A stretch of 17,203 nt of DNA from contig NZ_LIWR01000012.1 of the NCBI RefSeq assembly GCF_012978815.1, forward strand, positions 1 through 17,203. Direction: 5' to 3'. Below the pieces are notes generated by a model that worked only from the letters and a program-made list of their open reading frames with translations, was not told the origin of the DNA and did not search any database. Source of the stretch: Campylobacter sp. RM16189. Its GTDB lineage: Bacteria; Campylobacterota; Campylobacteria; Campylobacterales; Campylobacteraceae. This document shows, in pieces, positions 13,792-17,203 of this stretch. A program made the position numbers and the translations under genes. The number at the start of each line of letters is the position of its first letter. Within the stretch, counting starts at the first letter, position 1.

Positions 13792-16500
13792 TTACTTTTT
13801 TATTTTTTTCAAAAACTCAATATCTTTATTATTGTTTATTTTTCTGAAACTTTCTAAAATTTTCTTTTCAGCTTCAGGCGACCAGTAAATTTTTAAATTT
13901 TGCTTTGCTCTAGTAATAGCAGTATAAAAGATATTGTGAGTTATCATCTCATCAATTTCACTACTTATAACTATCTTTACGGAGTTGTATTCTAAGCCCT
14001 GTGCTTTATGGATGGATATAGCATAAGCTACATGAAAAGGGGCAGTAGCTTCCTCGTCATCTTTATAACCTCCGTCTTCATCGGCTGTTTTGTATTTATT
14101 TACATAAAATTTTATAACAGATTTTCCTTGATTTTCTAGCAACTCAAAATCATAATTTTTAGCATCTAGTGCGTTTATTGTTTTTTCTATCTCAATACTA
14201 AACCAAATTTGCTTATTCTCAAGCTCAATATCAACAATCTTTCCTTTCATATTATTATAAATCAAAGGCTTAAATCTCTCCGTTTCATTAAATAAAATCG
14301 GATCGCCAATCTTATATGTATGGAGATTCCATTCAACACCTTTTTCTTTGTTATTTTCTTGTAAAATTGTGTTTAAGTTATTGATTCCGTATAAACCGTC
14401 ATAATTTAGGCACAAAACAATTTCATCATCTTTGCTTTCAAAACTTAAATCTTCTAGTCTTTGCGAATAATTTTCTCTTTGCAAAATTTCACTGATAGAG
14501 TCGCCAAAATTCCTTACTTCATTCCATAAATTTAAGAGTTTTTCATCTTTTGTTCTGTATGTTTTTTCTAGGTAAAAAGAGCAATTTTTAAGAAATTTTT
14601 GAGCTATTTTAAACCAATTTCCAAAAGATATTGCTTCTATCTGATATATATCTCCGACCAAAAGAATAAGATCAAACTGCACTTTATTTAATACTTTTTT
14701 CATATCATCATTGCTTATAGTGCTACACTCATCAACGATTAAAATATCATATTTGTGCTCAGATTTGCTTGATGCTATTTTCGTAACTGTTTTAAAATCG
14801 CTATCTAAATTTGCATCAACCCTTCTTTTTAAATTATCTACGGCAGTATTTGTGTTTGCTAAAAATAATTTTGTGTGATCTTTAAAAAATTTTGATACAT
14901 ATCCTAACAATTTTGTCTTGCCTGTTCCTGCAGCACCATAAATCAACGCTACTTTTGAATGCTCAAACATATTAATAATAATTTCTTTTTTATTGTTATC
15001 ATTGATTAAATTTGGATTTTTACTTAACCAATCTTTTACTGAATTTGAATAACCCTCAATACCGCTTTTGGTTAATTCGCCAAGTATATCAATAATTTCG
15101 ATTGATTTTTCAACATACTCTTTTATGTAAAAATGATTTTGAAATTCTTCAATTCTCCTGCCTGTGTGACCTTTTGGATTTTTTGTGTTTCCCTTCCAAA
15201 GCAGTGAATTAAATTTGTCTCGTAAGCCATCAATATTATTAAAATTAAAATCTTTTTTATCAACAAATAAATTTCCATTATTTTCAATTTTGCTTCTTAC
15301 TGCTCTTGCAAAAATTTCATACTCTCTTCCTGCTGGGTTCAAGCACTCCATTAAGTCATAAAAACTAGGATTGTGGTTAAGTAAAGATGTTGCAAACGGC
15401 ATTTGTTCAAAAGGAGAACATTTGTAATTTAATCTTAAATTTGATAAGAATTGATTTTCATTGCTATCGAATTGCTTTTTTATTATTTGATTTCTTAAAT
15501 TGTACAATAAATATCTAACGGTATTTTTACCGTCTTGCGTTACCGATTTTGCTCTGTCTAAAATATCAAAAATATGTGAAACATTTCCTTTAGAAATAAT
15601 ATCGTTTTTAATATTTTCATAGTCGTGCCTATCAATCAAATCAACTAAGCTAATTTTATTTTGTGTTAAAAATCGCATCAATTCTTTATATTCATTTGTT
15701 CTTCCTATTGTTTTATAAAGTCCAAATATTTTTCCAAAATTTTGCCATTCGGCGGGTCTTATAGCAACTTCCCAATCATCAATAATCTTTATCTGCATTT
15801 GTTTGGTTAAAATTTCTATCTTTTCGTTATGAAGCCATAAATTTAAGGCATAATTATCAAAAATTCTAAATTTAGAGAATGCAATTAATTTGTCAAATTT
15901 GTTAAAATTATCAACAACATTTACAAATGTTATCTCATAATAAATTTGTTCTTTTACAATAAATGGTTTTATTTTTGTTACATAGTAAGCACTGCTCTCT
16001 TTACTAGAATTACTTAAAATATTTTGATTTTCTAGTTTTTCTGCAATTTTTTCGTAATATTCCATAAATTTTTTGTCTAAATTGAGCGGAAATTTACTTA
16101 AATTTTTAAGAACTTCAATGCTGTAATTTTCTTTTAGAAAATTCTTACATTCAATTAAATATATAAAATACTTTAGCATCAGACGCTCAGAGGAATTTTC
16201 ACTAAGAGTATAGTGAGAAGTACTCTTATCTAAGAAAGAGTGAAACTTTACTAGAAATGGATAGTTTCCTCCTTTTGATCTTACATATTTAATGGCATTT
16301 TCATTTATTATTTGCTTAAACTGGTTTGTGTCTATATTTTCTTGTGTAGAGTGAATTTTTTGAAAAATATATTCAACTAGAGTTCTAAGCTGACCTAAGA
16401 TATTTTGACTTATAAAACCCCGTTCATCACATATGCTGTTATTTGCAAGGTTTTTGTCTATATTCTCACAAATAATTAAAATTTGATTGTCAAAATTCAT
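13792..16500 (-). CDS. SF1 (RecD/UvrD-like) helicase with an uncharacterised N-terminal half
   Basis: A 902-residue protein. The C-terminal half is a superfamily 1 helicase: Walker A GAAGTGKT (522-529), motif II IVDECS (588-593), motif III LLVGDIYQIEA (613-623), TYRT (647-650), then the UvrD_C_2-type end AYAISIHKAQGLEYNSVKIV (825-844) and FYTAITRAKQNLKIYW (858-873). The motif spacing resembles RecD2 and Pif1-like helicases. The first 480 residues are not helicase-like; residues 1-125 are helical, somewhat like DUF4145/HEPN-fold domains (GQLRTLVEYIFQKI, 36-49), without a convincing catalytic RxxxxH. Large helicases with such N-terminal regions occur in defence islands, so a role in phage defence is possible, as is DNA repair; neither is shown. 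AAAGGAT lies ahead of ATG 16500. Its composition is more AT-rich than that of the double-AAA+ and McrC genes, which suggests separate acquisition. A terminator follows. Confidence 0.85.
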   Translation of the reverse strand: MNFDNQILIICENIDKNLANNSICDERGFISQNILGQLRTLVEYIFQKIHSTQENIDTNQFKQIINENAIKYVRSKGGNYPFLVKFHSFLDKSTSHYTLSENSSERLMLKYFIYLIECKNFLKENYSIEVLKNLSKFPLNLDKKFMEYYEKIAEKLENQNILSNSSKESSAYYVTKIKPFIVKEQIYYEITFVNVVDNFNKFDKLIAFSKFRIFDNYALNLWLHNEKIEILTKQMQIKIIDDWEVAIRPAEWQNFGKIFGLYKTIGRTNEYKELMRFLTQNKISLVDLIDRHDYENIKNDIISKGNVSHIFDILDRAKSVTQDGKNTVRYLLYNLRNQIIKKQFDSNENQFLSNLRLNYKCSPFEQMPFATSLLNHNPSFYDLMECLNPAGREYEIFARAVRSKIENNGNLFVDKKDFNFNNIDGLRDKFNSLLWKGNTKNPKGHTGRRIEEFQNHFYIKEYVEKSIEIIDILGELTKSGIEGYSNSVKDWLSKNPNLINDNNKKEIIINMFEHSKVALIYGAAGTGKTKLLGYVSKFFKDHTKLFLANTNTAVDNLKRRVDANLDSDFKTVTKIASSKSEHKYDILIVDECSTISNDDMKKVLNKVQFDLILLVGDIYQIEAISFGNWFKIAQKFLKNCSFYLEKTYRTKDEKLLNLWNEVRNFGDSISEILQRENYSQRLEDLSFESKDDEIVLCLNYDGLYGINNLNTILQENNKEKGVEWNLHTYKIGDPILFNETERFKPLIYNNMKGKIVDIELENKQIWFSIEIEKTINALDAKNYDFELLENQGKSVIKFYVNKYKTADEDGGYKDDEEATAPFHVAYAISIHKAQGLEYNSVKIVISSEIDEMITHNIFYTAITRAKQNLKIYWSPEAEKKILESFRKINNNKDIEFLKKIKK

Positions 16501-16563
16501 TTTTATCCTTTTTGATATCTTGAGGCAAAACTAAGAAACAAACCAAAGCTTGTATTATCGATA

Positions 16564-16704
16564 TTAAGTTGTTAATCTAGGTTTAGATTTTTTGCTCACA
16601 AATTCGTCAAAACTTAACTTGATAAATTCTTTATAACTTAGTTCATACGCAGTAAATAAGCCATAGTTTGTATGACTTGAGTCTTTAGATGTTTTAAATT
16701 TCAT
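16564..16704 (-). CDS. Small ORF (46 residues) upstream of the helicase gene
   Basis: An ATG-started frame of 46 codons with protein-like composition (NYGLFTAYELSYKEFIKLS, then DEFVSKKSKPRL), on the same strand as the helicase and ending 63 bp before its start. The ribosome site is weak (a GAGAT-like stretch about 7 bases upstream). It has no signal peptide or membrane helix and no family I recognise. It may be a short real gene co-transcribed with the helicase, or the tail of a lost gene. Confidence 0.4.
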   Translation of the reverse strand: MKFKTSKDSSHTNYGLFTAYELSYKEFIKLSFDEFVSKKSKPRLTT

Positions 16705-16797
16705 ATTTTATCTCATAAAAAATATCATTTTAGATTGAATAGGAATAAGTATTTTATCATCTTAATGAGATAATTTTTACTGTTTTTATAATTTTAA

Positions 16798-16878
16798 TCA
16801 AGATTTTACAGCTTTCAATCCTATAAAATCCTCTCTTTGTATTTTAATATAGTCTTGCGTAAAAGCTACATACAAATA
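16798..16878 (-). pseudogene. Short unidentified coding remnant
   Basis: On the minus strand a 26-codon open stretch contains AFTQDYIKIQREDFIGLKAV and ends at TGA 16798-16800. It has no start codon with a ribosome site and follows the antitoxin relic in the same direction, so it may be all that is left of a partner gene. The family is unknown. The remaining parts of 16705-16938 show nothing else. Confidence 0.2.
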
Positions 16879-16938
16879 TTATTGTGATGTGTATCAATTA
16901 AATTGTAACTTGTTTTAATTTGCACAATTGACAACATT

Positions 16939-17123
16939 TCAATTTAAATATATTAAATACTCATACATCCTAACAGTATCTATACAATCATTCATACCCC
17001 CTAAGAACATTTTATAGCTTCTTGAACGTAAAAGCTTTTTGTTCGCTTAAGTATCTTTGCTATTCTTTCAAACTTAGCTTCTATGTCTTTATCTAGTTTG
17101 ACTGAATGAAAGTGGATAGATTT
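16939..17123 (-). pseudogene. Frameshifted ribbon-helix-helix antitoxin relic
   Basis: The minus-strand frame reads HSVKLDKDIEAKFERIAKIL then KRTKSFYVQEAIK, the RHH pattern of the intact antitoxin at 4335 (HSVRLDKDLSARI, TKRSKSYYIKEAL), and stops at TAG 17001-17003. The next frame continues as GMNDCIDTVRMYEYLIYL to a stop at 16939-16941, so a single frameshift close to a G5 run (about 17000) broke the gene. No ATG lies at the expected start, and no intact toxin follows. It is a dead relative, not a second working module. The last 80 bases of the window (17124-17203) hold nothing recognisable. Confidence 0.6.
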
Positions 17124-17203
17124 CTAACACTTAGTCATAACAATAGAATGTTTTATGCTTTTTACTAAAAGTTTTATTATGTTTATCCTGCCTTTTAAAC
17201 ACC

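Overview
The window looks like a Campylobacter or close epsilonproteobacterial chromosome. It is very AT-rich, uses AAGGA-type ribosome sites in front of short A-rich leaders, has TATAAT-type -10 boxes without a clear -35, and carries a 9-base poly-G tract inside a surface-protein gene, the usual device for phase variation in this group. The species cannot be fixed from the sequence alone.

Region 1 (1-3420) is an iron-uptake locus on the minus strand: a TonB-dependent siderophore receptor followed by a four-helix PepSY membrane protein of the FoxB/PiuB type. A perfect hairpin lies between them. The receptor is frameshifted at a G9 tract in its signal peptide, so as sequenced it is phase OFF; G8 would give an intact 710-residue precursor.

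Region 2 (3596-13251) is an accessory block framed by two direct, mostly non-coding repeats of about 610 bp (3596-4210 and 12641-13251), 9,045 bp apart. Each repeat has a GC-richer core that resembles the 3' half of a tRNA on the minus strand, flanked on both sides by clusters of an AGTGACTCACTTTT-type motif. This resembles the core-plus-arm layout of a tyrosine-recombinase attachment site. The inverted motif pair differs between copies but stays perfectly complementary within each. Between the repeats lie a RHH/YafQ toxin-antitoxin operon, a truncated metallophosphoesterase, a CxxC-protein remnant, a 676-residue double-AAA+ ATPase, an McrBC modification-dependent restriction operon with a small orphan gene behind it, a stand-alone sigma-region-4-like protein, and a remnant of a type III restriction Res subunit. 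This is a defence island with clear turnover.

Region 3 (13252-17203) continues the accessory DNA: a multiply frameshifted relic beside the second repeat, a 902-residue SF1 helicase with an uncharacterised N-terminal half (candidate defence or repair gene), a 46-codon ORF upstream of it, and a frameshifted RHH antitoxin relic near the right edge. No integrase, transposase, rRNA, complete tRNA or CRISPR array is visible.
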